A stretch of 64,000 nt of DNA, taken from positions 35,017,646 to 35,081,645 of the forward strand of contig JAKCOZ010000001.1 of assembly GCA_022605955.1 (NCBI GenBank), in the 5' to 3' direction. Both the position numbers and the translations under genes were made by a program. The notes under the pieces are model-generated. The model was not told the origin of the DNA, searched no databases, and saw only the letters and a program-made list of their open reading frames with translations. The DNA is from Rallus limicola (Eukaryota > Chordata > Aves > Gruiformes > Rallidae). Shown here piece by piece: positions 50,101 to 63,696 of this stretch (within the stretch, counting starts at the first letter, position 1; every line of letters begins with the position of its first letter).

Positions 50101-53097
50101 GTCTATAACTTACTGATAACCACCTATGAAAATCTATCAAGATGTCAGCTAAGGGGTCAATCGTTTGTCCATTGCAGTACATTTTATGGACCTTTGGAGG
50201 TGAGCTGCTGTCCTCTATAAGACACAGAGCCTTTACATATTGTATCTATAGCAGTTTTAAATAAAAATAATATTTAATATTATAAACAAAGCCAGAAAGA
50301 GTAAGTTTGTAGGTAAAGTTCTAGGATGTAAGGGTTGGATCCAAGTTGCTTAGTGAAAAAAGGATTCTGCAGAAAGACATGAGGATATTTCATGTGCTGA
50401 ATGGGTCTTTGCCTTGAATGTACCAGTCATGACTAATAGAATTAGCACTGTTAAACACAGTATAGCTTAAATAAAGTAAAGCAAATGCAGTTCTGGTCTG
50501 ACAAGCACAAGAAAAGATGATGTGCAACTGTATGGATGCTTACAACACAACAATTTAGAGCCTGTTTACAACTGGCAGCCCTAGAGTGGAACTATGGGTC
50601 CTCCAGTAAGTCCCCATTTAGACAAACAGCTGTGCTAGGGTTTATTTCAACTCTAAAAACCCCAGGCTACACATAGTAATGATCAGGCTTTTTTTCTGGA
50701 ACTAGGTATCTTCCAAAAAGAGGCAAAATAATACCTGCATGTATACATGCTAGAACACACGAGAAAATGCAGCATTCAGGTTGTGCAAATGCTCCAAGTC
50801 AAATCTGGAAACAGATTCCATGTGAGCTCATGACATAAACCAACAAAACCAGCTGGTAAAAATATGTAACAAAATACAACATGGCTTTCATATTCCCTCA
50901 CCTATTATGTACATTAATCTAACGTAAAGCACTGCTCAAAAAGTATAGTATGGTTATAAATATTAAATGCCAAACTTTACTAATACTAATTAATGATGTG
51001 TTTGCCCTTTCAGGAAATGGTGAGCACAGAAATTCAGAGGGTAAGCACAGCTGTTCTTTGATGCAGCACAAAGCTTTCCAAACATACTGGCTTGTGCATC
51101 TGCAGACTGCACTAGGATGCTGGAAAGGACTTTACTAGTGGATGCCCAGAGTCTGCCCTTAAATCCTGGTTAAACCTAGAAAAAGCACATTATCTACTTA
51201 TTTTCCTAAAACACTTGGAGTTCTTCATTATAAAAAAAACAAGGAAAAAAAAAAATAAAAAGAAGAGCATTCTATGGCTTCACCATGCCAGGCTCCAGTG
51301 ACATAAAAAGTATTGCTTTATAAAAACATGCATTATTATTAGCAACAAAATTCTAGTTTGGCACGTCTGCTGATCCTAGTTACTTTTAATGGAAAAAACT
51401 TGCAAAGAAAAAAGGATTGATATGATGAAAAATGAAGGTCAGAGAAAGTTTAAATACACCAGAATATGAGAGAGACTTAAAATATGGCATTTATAAAAGA
51501 GACACTGTAGTCTAGCAGCATGAAGTATTTCTTATTGAATAATTCAAGAGAGTCTGGTTCAGAACCCCAACCTAAGTGCTAATTAGTCCCAGCAACATAC
51601 TTACTTTCAACAAAAATATAAAATAAGATCTAATTAATGACCATTTCCAATGGCAAAATATTAAGTTCTCTAATTTATCTTTGAAAACGAGGCACTAGAA
51701 GAGAAATAAAATGAAAAGGGAGCTTTAAAAGAAAAAAGCGTTTCAAAGGCTAGGTTCCTGTGGGCATTTCAGTGCCTGGGGCACACTGCTCTGGTTAGCC
51801 CTTGAAACTTGTCATTGCAAAAGTGAGGTGATTATTTATCTGTAGGAGAAGTCTCTTCTATGCCAGTAAACACAGATTACAAGTTGTACATTGCTAAATA
51901 GAGGTGTGCATACATTTGGCCTGAGAAAGCAGTGCAGCACAACCCATACATTTTTTTTTAACTAAAAATGGGACAAACTGGCTGTGCCTAATTCTTTGAA
52001 ACTAAGTCAAGAAACTCCTCTAGCAGCTCACCACACAGTACTCTAATATGTTTTCTGCAGTTTAGTACATCACACTATTTTGCAATTGTAAAGAGAGGCA
52101 TACAAGAGCTATTTATAGAACTTAGAAAATTTGATAGCATAGAGCAGAAGGTCATTAAATCATAGGTAAATGGAGAAAAGTGTCTTAAGGGGAGCTATGC
52201 TGTGCTCAATGAAAATGCTTCCACTGTTACCAGTCATATAATCTACAATACTTATTTAATTCAATAATTAATTCCATTCAACACACATATATAATTTACC
52301 TTCAAATTAAATGGCACCTACCTCATGCATTTTATTGTTTTGAACACTGCAGTCATACCAGCAGAGTATTTTCATAATAAAGCTAAAACTGTTTTATTAA
52401 CTTGTGTTCTGTGCATGTTTAAGTGATTAGCAGTACTGATCAAGGGTGCAGGACAGATGTTTAATTGGCAGTAAGAACACAACAGTGAATTCTCAGTTGT
52501 CAAGTTTCAGGCAGAGTTCAAGAGAAATACATGCCCACAGCTAAAGCCGAGTCTCATAACTGAGTATTAAATGCCTATTTAAGGCCTCCTTGATTAGTGA
52601 AGTATTGAAGCTTATTTATTCTTGCCTCAGAGCCTTAGTTTACTTCTGATTTAGGTATACAAGAATGCAAATACAGATTTTTTATAAGGAGGAGATAGCT
52701 TCTACTGAAAATCTGCAAGTCATGAGGATGAGCTATATTTGGGACCGTAAAGGCATTGTGTGTGGACTCAGCTGAAACTAAGTTGTGAGCTCTTGCCCAC
52801 AACATTTCTCAGCAACAACACAACACCATAATCATGCCCAACTAGTCTGCTTGCAAGCATGCTCATCCTTTAAAAAGGCACTTGCCTTATAAATTCCAGC
52901 AACCCATTATTCGATTTGTTTTTTTAAAATTAATTTCAGGGATGCAGCTACAGATATAACTACTTTCTTCTTGCTCCTTCACGTTCATATTGACACAATC
53001 TTTCTATCTTTCCTAGCATCCGTTTAACCATTTGATATTTTGTCATACTATATAATCAAACTAAAATTTCTACATCCCTATTACCACCCATTTCCAG

Positions 53098-53127
53098 TAT
53101 CTTCATTTCCAGTATTTGAGACGCAAA
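53098..53127. repeat. Short tandem duplication
   Basis: The word catttccagtat occurs twice in a row with a period of 15 bases. Confidence 0.75.
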
Positions 53128-53526
53128 CCTGGTGAAACCAGCAGCTGTACAGTCTCAGTGAAATTCTGTGAATCCTTATTTAGAAAGCTACCAGATCCCA
53201 AGAACATAACGTTCTGCTGGTTTTCTCTGCAGAGCTCAGCAGTCTTGCAGTCAGTCACCTTCACTTCTTCACTAAAGTGGGGTTCCATCTCTCAAAAAAG
53301 GCTGCTATTTCTGTACGCCCTTTTGACATTGAGATAGTAACTATACAAGGTATATATAGTGCAGGGGGGCCACTAGGACAGTTTTCTTCTACCTATCTGA
53401 AAAAAAAAAGTGTCTGTAAAAGTTTAGGAATACAGTATTTATTTGGAAAGCTGCTGAAAACTAAGTAATTTTTCTCATTCGTTCTTTCTTTTGCCATTTA
53501 TTAAGATTTTTTTCTTTTTAACTTAC

Positions 53527-53652
53527 CAGGCATTATAATATTGGAAAAACCTAGTTTCCTTGTAATGGATACTCCATGGGTGAACATGGATGTATACTCC
53601 CTCCTAATTTGTTCTATGTCTCCATGAAGCAACTGAAGAGAAACTGCCAAAC
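53527..53652 (-). CDS. DOCK4: DOCK4 exon w1: linker leading into DHR-1
   Basis: 126 bases, two leading bases plus 41 codons plus one trailing base. It contains LAVSLQLLHGDIEQIRREY and ends with LGFSNIIMPG, the conserved lead-in to the DOCK DHR-1 domain. The acceptor is TTTTCAG before GTTTGG, and the donor is GTAAGT. The trailing G joins GT of the next exon to make the Gly of IIMPGE. By recall of human DOCK4 it lies near residues 360-402. The first codon (Gly) is split with an exon outside the window. Confidence 0.94.
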
Positions 53653-55789
53653 CTGAAAATGAAGAGAAAAAACATGGAAAAATAAGACATTCAAACATTA
53701 TGGTCACCTTCTTAAAAATACTATACACTTACAATTATTGTATGTATTGCTGACAACTCCGAAAATGCAGAGGAAATTCAATACCACCAAGCCAGCCCAC
53801 CTCAATTTATTTTAGGTATTTGAGAGGGGTACCCACATTCAGAATTCAATAAAGACCCAAGAAACAACTGCCCATGAAAAAGCACCAGGAAATTATAACA
53901 CATGTGCAACTGAACTACAATGACATGTTGGATCAAAATTATCTCAGTAGTGATGGACTGAGGCCTTAACTGGAAAAAGAATTAGAAAAATCTAAATTTA
54001 GAGAAACATCAATCAGTAATACTTTCTACCACTTCCTTCATCACAATGCTGCCATCATTGGTATGCAAGAAAAGGTGCAAACACAAGGGTTCCTATTTAT
54101 GGGAGAAGCATGGAAATCTCACTACAATGCATTTTTTTTTACTTGAGACAAAGTTACACAATTTATTAATCTAAAATCCTAAAAAGCAAACTCTAATAAG
54201 CAATCTAGCATGAACAGTATCTTGTGTTTAGGCACAGAAATTTTATACTGACTGGAATTACAGCTTTTTTTCAATATTGACCAGATTTAATCAATAACAT
54301 GCTTTTCTATGTTTGTTATAAGACATCCACAATGCAAAGGTGGCCATATAGTATTTTTCCAATACTTATTCCTCTAGAACCAGTGAAAAATAACTTCACC
54401 TACTGAACCAGCAGGATACAAACAAATTGCAAACAGTATACTTCATATTACAGCTGAGTAACAAAAACAACAGGCATGCCTTTTGGTATTTCAAACATAA
54501 TCACTGAGGTAGCTTTACAGCTTGTAAAGATTAATCTTTCCTGACCTTCAACATTACTGCAGCGTATCACATGTCAGAATACAGAGTGAGGAGAAGATAA
54601 GCACAAACTCTTTGCATACACTGAGCAACTTGAGATAAACAGACAACTCAGAGTCATAACTAACTTTAGATTAAACTTAAGTAGATAACACGTGCACACA
54701 GACTGAACAACAAGGTCATCAGTCCTTTGGGCTTCAGAAGAAATTTCCCCTACAACCATGTTACTATTTGACTGAATAAATTTACTTGAAGTTTGACAGT
54801 TCTTAAATCAGATCTTGAAAAATCTGTACTAAGTGCTGCCAGTCTAGGATACTACACTAAAGCGATCAGAGATCTAATTAGCATGACAACTTTCACCTTT
54901 TTTCCTCTTAACTACACTTACATTTTATTGTTTTGGGATCTCAGGAGAATGTAATACTCTGACCACACTTTCATTCTCTCATGAAGAACAGATCACCTAC
55001 AGTTCTGCATCTGACTACATAAATAAATCTTACAGAGAAAATATTCGGTAAAGTGTATTTTTAGGACTGTATCTAATGCCATGAACGTTAATTATTTTGG
55101 CCATGGGAACTGGTTCTGCAGTTATCCAGTTAACTTTTAGGAAACAGTGAGAGTTAGTATGGGTTTAGATGAGAAAAGAAATCTCACTGTGGCTAGCTAA
55201 TGGTACAGGAGGTTGGTGAGAAGTCATAGAGGCAACACTCAAACTGTTAGGGAAGGTGAGCAGATTTTCATTGCTACATGGGAAGAGCTAGGCTGGGTAT
55301 ATAACTATTTATCCCACCTCCAATCTTCTTTCTTTCTTTTATATTTTAAGAAACTGTTACACATACATATGTATATTCATACCCTCATATGCCCCTCTTG
55401 CACTGTTTCCTTGGAAACAAAAAAAACCCCAAAACCATTTGCCATTGTTCCAGATCACATCAATCACATCAGCATTAATCAGATATTGTACACTGCCTGG
55501 CATTGAGCAAAGTTATTGTGCTTTATAAACAAAAGCTGAAGACCTCAAATACAATTAGTACTACAGTTTTCTTCGGTTACAAATTTCACAGATTTCCTTG
55601 CAGAATTTTATTTAGCTCAAAAATGAGATAAGTGTCAAAAAGACCTCATCAATGGCAAAAGAGTTTCAACTTGAGAAATAAACTGCCTGTCAAGCACTTG
55701 AAATACTTGCTCATGCAAGGCAAGAGAGACATTAGAGCTCTGTATTTCACAGTGTTCATTGTTAGAAAATGAAATGTCACAGATTCCCA

Positions 55790-56268
55790 GTAGTAGAAGA
55801 TGGGTGGGACCCTTGGAGATCAGCTAGTCCAACGTCCCTGCTAAAGCAGGATCACCCAGAGCAGGTTGCACACCATTATGTCCAGGCAGGTTTTGAATAC
55901 ACAGAGAAATAGACTCCACAACCTCTCTGGGCAGCCTATCCCAGTGCTCTGTCACCCTCAGAGTACAGAAATTTCTCTTCATGTTGAGGGAGAACTTCCC
56001 GTGTTCCATTTTGTGCCCACTGCCCTTTGTCCGGTCATTGGGCACTGCTAAAAAGAGTCTACCCCGGTCTTCTTGACATCCACACTTTAGGTATTTATAG
56101 ACATTGATGAGGTCACGTCTCAGTCTTCTCCTGGCTAAACAGACCCAGTTCTCTTAGCCTTTCCTCATAGGAGAGAAGCTCCAGTCCCCTCATCACCCTC
56201 ACAGCCCTCCACTGGACACTCTCCAGTAGTTCCCTGTCCTTCCTGAACTGAAGAGATCAGAAGTCATA
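55790..56268 (-). mobile_element. CR1 LINE 3' fragment
   Basis: 'gacccttggagatcagctag', 'ccaacgtccctgctaaagca', 'caacctctctgggcagccta', 'ggtcacgtctcagtcttctc' and 'cactctccagtagttccctg' are the reverse complement of the CR1 3' region. The terminal attctatg repeats are lost. Same orientation as DOCK4. Confidence 0.93.
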
Positions 56269-59200
56269 TTTTTATACCCAAAAGCATCAAGAAAGTATCT
56301 CAAATCTCTCAGTGAAGAGACTTAAAACATGGTTTAGTCATTTAAATAATAGTTTAAATATAGTTTTTGAATACAAATGCGATGCATCCCCCAATTCTTC
56401 AGAATAATGAAGAATATTGGATTAAAGATAGAAAAGTTAATGTTACATGATGTCAAACAAAAAGGGAACTGACAAGGCAAACTGCTATAGTTAGGAACAT
56501 ATGGACTTTATGTAATCAATGAAATGAAGGCGATTCCCAGCAAAGTGTTCTGATTGCTCTCTCAAAGATCCACTTATTTTGCAAGGAAACTAGTCCTCCC
56601 TGCATTAAGGACTTAAAGTCAGAAGATGCACACTGGTACTGAGGTGCAATACCCAAGTTACTGAACAGGTTCCTTGAATTCCTACTGATTTTGTACACTC
56701 AGTAATGGGCAAAAGGAACCACTTGTATATGAACAGCCAGGCATTTCTTTTATCGTAATGAAAGTTTAACAGTTTAATGAAAGAATTTAGTCCATTTCCA
56801 ATGATACTAAAACACCCCAAAGAAAACAGTGTTAAAATGACATATATACATAAAAGATCTTTCCAGTATCTACTGTTTGCTCACCCTTCCATTGCTCCTC
56901 TGTAGTCTTAAGGTCAATAGTTTCAACCTGGGAAGGCAGGGTGTGGTAACCAAGCAAACCCCAATTGCTTTGCCACAAGGAGCAGGATGTTTCCCATTTC
57001 TTTTTTCTCTTGGCTCTCCTCAGAGTAATTTTTATGTATGTTAGTGTGCTATACATACTGTTAAATCTTCACTGGTCTGCAAGTCCACATTACATCTTCA
57101 TTCATGATGCATATGTCTTATATATGCCGCTTATATGTTCTTTGGTGTGTTTCTCTTAAAACTGGCTTTATTCTGCTTTCAAGGCCATACTATTTGATAA
57201 CCAGTAATTGGCCACTTTTTCATAAGTTTGGGAACTCCAGTATCATTCCATTCCAGGCCTATGTTATGGATACATGTCTTTTCTATATTCCATTTTAGTC
57301 AGAGCACTAACTCTACACAGAGTAACTACATGTTATAACTAGATATTAAATGCAAAATATATAAACCAAAGTGGTTTAACACCACACAACTGTATAAAGC
57401 TAAGCAAGGGTTAAAATAAAGTCAATATAATTTACTAGATTGTCATTAGATAAACACTCTTACAAGTTAGAACCCATCTCCAGGCAGGCTAAGACAAGCC
57501 CAGCCAGCCAAAGCTAGATAGATAACGAGGACTGTCTTGTCAGCTAAACACAAGCCATGGCCAGTTACAAGCCATGAAAATCCCATATTTATGGGCATAT
57601 AAAAATACAATATACTTGCCAAAGAAACTAGACACCCATCATGACCGAGCAACCATGCATCTGAAATGAAAGTCAGGGGGAAGAGCTACTTTAAAAAGAT
57701 GTAATAACCCACCTTTTACAAGGGACTAAAATTTGTATAATTATTATAAATCAAGTTACCTGACTATCAGTTAAAGTTCACTACCATCAATTAAAATATA
57801 CTGAAACATCACAGAGCAACTGGGATTTTCAGAAGGTTGCACACTCAATGGACATGAAGACAGGCTCCCTCAGACACTGCAAAACAAAGTGGAACGAAGA
57901 GGAACCGACTCGTTGAAAGAGGCCACCTTCCTCACCACAATGAAACCAGAATTTTACATACCATAATGACCAGAAAGCCACTGAATTCAATCTGAAAGTG
58001 ATGAAAGTTATCTCTCTGGAGAAGAAATGGAGAAGTGGAGCGGAAACATTACTGCTTCCGGAAAGGAAGTTTTAATCACCAGACAGTAATGAGACAGGGT
58101 CAAGGTGGAGCAGGCTTCCTAAGAATTTGGTCAGCAGCTAATCTGGGAGAGATTGAGAAGCACTCAAGGAAAAGGAATGCAATCAAAACAACACAGGGAC
58201 ATTCTTTTTGTATACAGAGATAGAAAGTTAAATCTTTGACATCTGTACTATGGGAACACAAAAACCTTTTGTGCCACATAACAAAGGTAACAGTCCTTAG
58301 TTTTAATTTATTCCACTCTGATGATGTATGTCAACATCAGTTCTTTCCCATCTCATTTCATGCACTAGACAATAAAATTACTAGGTTTAGAAAAAAATTA
58401 GAGCATTCCCCATGGAACAGCTGTGCACAGACAAAGCAAAACAGAAAACTGCAACATACCACCATAACACACCGCATCTGACTGTGGCTGATATGATCAT
58501 TACACTATGAGACCTAGAATCAACTCAAAGCTTCATAACTATAAATTCTCCATTTCTAGAACATTAGGAGCTAAAACATAGCAATGAAAATTATTATCCT
58601 GTCTCTGAAGGACTGGCACATTTTCTTTAATTAGGTACATAGTGTAGCTTTGTCCCCTCAGAAAAAAAAAAATATTCAATTACCTCCCTAGTGGTAATTA
58701 AAACATCTTGTGTTAGCTATTATTCATTATTTACTCCAGTTTTGAAAATATTACTACAAAATCCTGTGTGGGAATAAAAACAGTTCTGCCTTTATTTCTT
58801 TTGCAAGCACATGAAATTTCTCACAATTAACTTGCACCATAGTTCATCATGGATTATTTTTATCATTGAGATGAAAGACAACACAGAAAATGGACAACTT
58901 GCTGAATAAGCATTCCAGATTTTTGTTAGATCTTTAATTTTATCTTAAAGCAGCTTTTATACTGCATTATTGATTTCTGCATTTAGTTATGACAAAAGGC
59001 AACTGTTTATTATGTTACAGACCACTTATTTGCATTTGGGCTGCTGGGGGGAGGGGAAAGCATTTACATTCAGCTTCTATCTGCTGGCAGCAGAGAAACC
59101 TAGATCATATTAAAAAGAAAATGCCTAGCAGCTGCTCAGGAAGCTGCTAGGAAAAAAAAACAAACCTCAGAGAGAATGCTATTCAGCACTGTTTGTATTT

Positions 59201-60664
59201 TAAGAAAGGTAATAAAATAAGGCATCTGTCCAAATAAAGCTGCCTGAGGGTATTAAAACTATTCTGAAAGCATACAGGTGTTCCCATTTCTGGTAGTGTT
59301 TAAAGTGTCTGAATTACCCTGCAAAGATAAAACCAGTAGATTTCCACATTGTTATTGTCAAACAAATGATTTACTGATTTAATGTGATCTGGGAAAAAAA
59401 TAACTGTATAAATCTTGTACAGTTTGGCCACAGTAAAACATAAAAATCTATGTAGCAAAGCACATAAATTGCAGTCTAGGAACAGAGAGGGAGGGGGGAG
59501 CAACCACAAAAGGAGAGGCAGAGTCAATCCTCACTGGCCTTGTTAAAACCTTGATTGTGATTACTTTGCATTCCAAACTCTTTCTTCTTTTCCTCAGCTT
59601 TAAATTGTGCATTTTAGATCAGTAAAAAAGAATTGAAGAAAAACAGCCTTGGCAAAATTTTGACAACATTCTTGAAGCTTATGAACGAAATGAACTCCTG
59701 TACCTAAGGCTTTTGTCAGAAATGCTCTCAGGTGTGGACAGTTGTGGGTTTTTTTTCTTCTTCACATGGAACAAACACTTAAATGCAAATAGCATTATAT
59801 TATCACAAGAAAACTGGCTTGGGATTTTTTTTACAGGGGAGAGTGGTAAAGCCTCAAGTATTTCTTGCCAGAATCACTGTAGGAGGAAAGGACCTGAAGG
59901 CTTAAAGACTACTACACACATCTAGTCTAATCTACCTATACAGACAACAACAATCTCAGCAATATTTTCTCCAATTCTTACCTTATTAAGCCCATTGATG
60001 CCCTTCTCTATCAACACTCTCAGCATGTCAATACTCATTTCCACATGACATTGTTATGTTACAAAGGTAAATAATCTTGCTCAAAATTTTTTAAAATACT
60101 GTTTTGTTAACAAAAACTATTAGGCAATTCACAAAATACACATTTTTCCAATTATAACTCTTTTATATTGCTTCTAGTGAACATAACAGACAAAAGGTTC
60201 CAGGGAAACATCTGTTATTTTCTGCTTCATGAAGTGCGGCTCTGCAATGCTACCAGCTTTCATACCATTGTATTAGAAATGCAGCTACTTCTATTCCAAT
60301 TCTGTGTCTTTCTTCAAATTAAATAAACAGTCAAGGTTTAACTGGGACCTGAAGGCACTGTTAAAAACAAATTCCCCACCAACATAAAAGCTCAGGTAGC
60401 ATTTGGAATTACTTTGCAGATACAACCACTGAAGGAGTTAAAGTCATGCATCCATGTTCTATAATCTATCATTCGAAGCAGTCTTTTTATTCTTTCAGTA
60501 GATAAAGGAAGCCAACAACATGAATTAACAGGCAGAATGGATTTTTGGAAAAGGCTTATAAAAGCATAACCAAACTTCAAGGTGGAAATATGAGCCAGTT
60601 ATTCTCATTATTTAGCCTTAGCTAGGAATTTCCAGGTTTAAATTCAGTGCCATTTCCATCACAT

Positions 60665-61158
60665 GCAGAAATAGTGTGGCCAGCAGGACCACTTGTACCC
60701 GTCACGGGTCAGGCACTGCACTGTGTTCAGTTTTGGGTCCCTCGCTACAAGAAGGGTGCTGAGGAGCTGGAGCAGGTCCAAGGGCAACAAAGCTGTTGAA
60801 GAGTCTAGAGCACAAGTCTTACGAGGGGCTGCTGAGAGAACTGGGGTTTTGTATTCTGGAGAAAAACGAGGCTGAGGGGAGACCTTATTGCTCTTTACAA
60901 CTACCTGCAAGGAGGTTGTAGCTAGGTGGGTGTTTGTCTCTTCTCCCAGGTAACAAGCAATAGGACAAGAGGAAATGGCCTCAAGTTGCATCATGGGGGT
61001 GGTGTTAAAAGTGGTTGAGTCATTCCTGGAGGTATTTAAGAGACATACAGATGTGGTGCTTCAGGACATGTTTTAGCGGTGCACTTAGCAGTGCTAGGTT
61101 TACAGTTGGACTCAATCTTAAAGGTCTTTTCCAACCTAAATGATTCTGTGATTCTATT
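60665..61158 (+). mobile_element. CR1 LINE 3' fragment
   Basis: 'agaaatagtgtggccagcag', 'ttgggtccctcgctacaaga', 'gagaccttattgctctttac' and 'cttaaaggtcttttccaacc' lead to 'taaatgattctgtgattcta'. 5'-truncated with an intact-looking 3' end; antisense to DOCK4. It appears to belong to the same subfamily as the copy at 3824-4590 (shared 'ttctcccaggtaa' and 'acaagaggaaatggcctcaa' segments). Confidence 0.92.
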
Positions 61159-62692
61159 ATCGCAGTACTGAACAGCAAATCTTAGCTTCTACTGGACATA
61201 AAATGTCCCTAGTAGTATCACAATGTCACATTCTTCATTCTCTAAAACCAATTTTTTTTTAGCAACACCACAGAGCACAGTAGGAATTTAACTTTATTAG
61301 AGCCCTCATCTCCAGAACAGTCTACAAGTCATGCTGTACAAAGGGCACATACAGATAGCTACACTAAAAATCCACCTTGAACTTCAATTTTAAAGTCCTT
61401 ATAGTAAACCCACAACTTTCACAGACAATACCATAAGCTTGAACAGCTATAAAAATGTACAAAACTACACCTGTCTGGTCTGTAAGTCCAACATCTTTAA
61501 GGATTAATATTTTTTCAGTCTGGATATATCACATAAAATATTACATGCTGGATTAGGCTACACATTTTAAAGATTTGATTACTTCTGAATTTGGGAAAAG
61601 GGCTTTACCATAGATTGCTGAGCAATATCATTCACCCTAGAAAAGGTGCTTTTTTGTATGGTCAAAGGTGTCATTCAGGGCCAAATGATCTTGAATAACA
61701 ATTTCTGTGAGAATCTCTAGATACATTTAATCTTTCATCTTTAACATTTGCTGAAAACAAAAAGTAATGCCTCATGTACTTAGCAAAGCACAGATGAGCA
61801 CTATTCTTACTTGAAATGTATTTCATATAGCAGCCTTCACTGACAACTAATTCTTAAACACATCAAAATGGAATACATATAATCTCCTTGTCACAAAATG
61901 CGACAAAGATTAAAACTGACAGATTAGTAAATTGCCATACAACTAGAGTAATTAAAGAAATACGCTTGCTCTGTAAATGTTAGTGATGTGTAGATACAAG
62001 ATATATTTCAAAGAACCACTGACAACTGTAAACCCTGGTAAGAAAAGGCAAACACCAGAGAACTTCTCTGTGATTAATCATATGACCAGGAGTTACCCAA
62101 GTCAGGTACTTCATTCTCTTCTATCTTCTATGTCAAATGCATGTAAGCAGTCCTGCTATCGATCCTCCTCATTTTCTACTAGCCCTTGCTGTACTTGATT
62201 CTCTGCTGTGAGCCTACTCAGCCAGGAGAAACTTTGTGGGTAACAGCTATAGCTTCTACTATATCAGCAGGGAACAGAGATCTTGTTTCCCATCTGACAT
62301 TTCTCACACCAATTCACAGAAAGAAGCTGTCCTTGCAACAATTCTGAGTGGGGTAACCCTGAGAACTGCTCTGGTAGTGTCACACAAACACAGTCACACT
62401 CTTCCTTGTACCTAGAAAACACAGTAAATTACCACAGCTCTGTTCCTAGAAATACTGTGCTCTGTAAGCATAATACTGAGCTATCACTTCCCCGCTGTAT
62501 TTGATCTCTTGTAGCTTTTCATCATATGAAGTATGAAAAAAATACGCTCCTCTGTTATCATGGTTTTAACAGGCTTCCCCCTCCACATCAAGGAATTTGT
62601 AAGCTAAAGCTTACTCCTTGTGTAAAGCATACAGTTTTCCACCTGTTTTGGTGTTTGTTGTTTAGGTGTTTGGCTGGCTTTTTCTTTTCTTT

Positions 62693-62712
62693 GGGGGGGG
62701 AGGGGGGGAAGG
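62693..62712 (+). repeat. G-rich run (G8 A G7 AAGG)
   Basis: Eight G, one A, seven G, then AAGG on the plus strand. It could form a G-quadruplex. On the transcript strand it is a C run within an intron. Confidence 0.9.
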
Positions 62713-63639
62713 TGTTTGGTTTTTAATTTCGCAGTGTTTGAGAGTAACTAGGGAGAAAAAGATATTAATTAGAGTTCCAAGAGACTGCTGAATGCAGGTA
62801 AATACGCGTGGGAAGACATAAAGTACCCCAAAGCACATACCACTGTTCCTATCCAACTGCCTCCACTGCCACACTTGTCTTAGAACTTGCATCTTGTCAG
62901 ATCAGTTTGTGCATTGGGCTGATCTACCCTGTGCCTTCTCTGACTGAGTTTTACACAACCACTGAGTTAGACTGAGATTTAGGGCCAACTGACAAATGTT
63001 GGAGAACAAATAATAACACATATGAGCTAACAACCTTTCCCTAAACCCAAGTATGTTTGCTTTATGAAATTTACTGCCTGAATTAAAATGACAGCAGTAT
63101 AATAAAACTTGCTTTTGAATGAGCAACCTCACTGAACTATAAAAAAGTTAGATCCCACTTTGAAGTTGGTTCCCCTTTGAACTGGTCTTGGACAAACAAA
63201 ACCTGATGAGGACCCTTCCTACCTAACGTACTGCATGACTTCATGAATAATATTTCCCCTAACATGCCAGTTTGTCCCTCCTCACAATGGGATTTTTGTC
63301 AAGCATCTATCAACAATATAGGTCTTTGAGTCCCCCATGGTTCAGCCTGGGCATTATGCAGTCACCCATTTCCTGACCAGTCTCCTTTTCTTAGGCAGCA
63401 TCACTTTGCAGATTTCCACACAGGCACATGGAAACAAGTTTCATTGCATTACAGACAGTAATGTATCCATCTGAATAACCTACTTGTGCACCTTTCTCCT
63501 TTAAAGAAAACTAATTAACAGTTTGTGGCTAGCAGACTTTAAAAATTCTTTACTATAAATCAAACCACAACCTACCCTTCTTAAAGACACCCTCCCAATC
63601 CAGGTCTATTTATCCACCATATTTAAAAAATCGTGTTCC

Positions 63640-63696
63640 CAACAACTACTGATACAATATACAAACAACTACTATACAACATACTGATACAATACT
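63640..63696. repeat. Imperfect short direct repeats
   Basis: acaactact and actgatacaata each occur twice within about 60 bases. This is low-complexity local duplication. Confidence 0.6.

Larger units (their letters stand above)
37696..53526 (-). other. DOCK4 intron between w1 and w2 (15.8 kb)
   Basis: The largest complete intron here, phase 1, GTAAGT donor. It holds CR1 fragments at about 39.68-40.13, 40.97-41.16 and 46.01-47.14 kb, an A25 tract at 41.16 kb, an A/C-rich tract at 39.61-39.68 kb, and a GC-rich patch at 44.5-44.8 kb. The remaining sequence is AT-rich. No exon, RNA gene or other feature is recognised in 47.2-53.5 kb apart from a small tandem duplication near 53.1 kb. Confidence 0.8.
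1..53652 (-). other. DOCK4: DOCK4-like gene, internal part (15 coding exons, incomplete at both ends)
   Basis: Fifteen exons on the minus strand join in one frame without a stop. The encoded protein belongs to the DOCK-B group of Rho/Rap guanine nucleotide exchange factors. These large cytoplasmic proteins activate Rac (and, as reported for DOCK4, Rap1), work with ELMO partners through an N-terminal SH3 domain, and bind membrane lipid through DHR-1. Seen here: the linker before DHR-1, DHR-1 (second to fifth exon) and the following helical repeat region. Not in the window: first exons, promoter, SH3, DHR-2 catalytic domain, tail and 3' UTR. DOCK4 rather than DOCK3 is inferred from remembered diagnostic stretches such as RQMTDRHYQQLLDSF and IRPEMFPKDWTVMRLVANN. 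DOCK1, DOCK2 and DOCK5 differ much more. All splice sites are canonical, so this looks like a working gene and not a pseudogene. Confidence 0.93.

Noticed and set aside
1701..53652. Assignment to DOCK2 or DOCK1
   Set aside because: I first considered DOCK2 because the region is generally DOCK-like. The DHR-1 stretch (ERGEFEKGG) and the RQMTDRHYQQLLDSF and SRPQP segments fit DOCK4, while DOCK1 and DOCK2 have different residues there.
59870..59945. A possible very old CR1 3' relic (words like 'catctagtctaatctacc')
   Set aside because: The similarity is too short and too weak to support a call by eye.
59976..60060. A possible extra exon on the minus strand ending at a GTAAGA donor, with an open stretch before it
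   Set aside because: The peptide does not match the DOCK4 segment expected upstream of w1, and no convincing acceptor or homology was seen.
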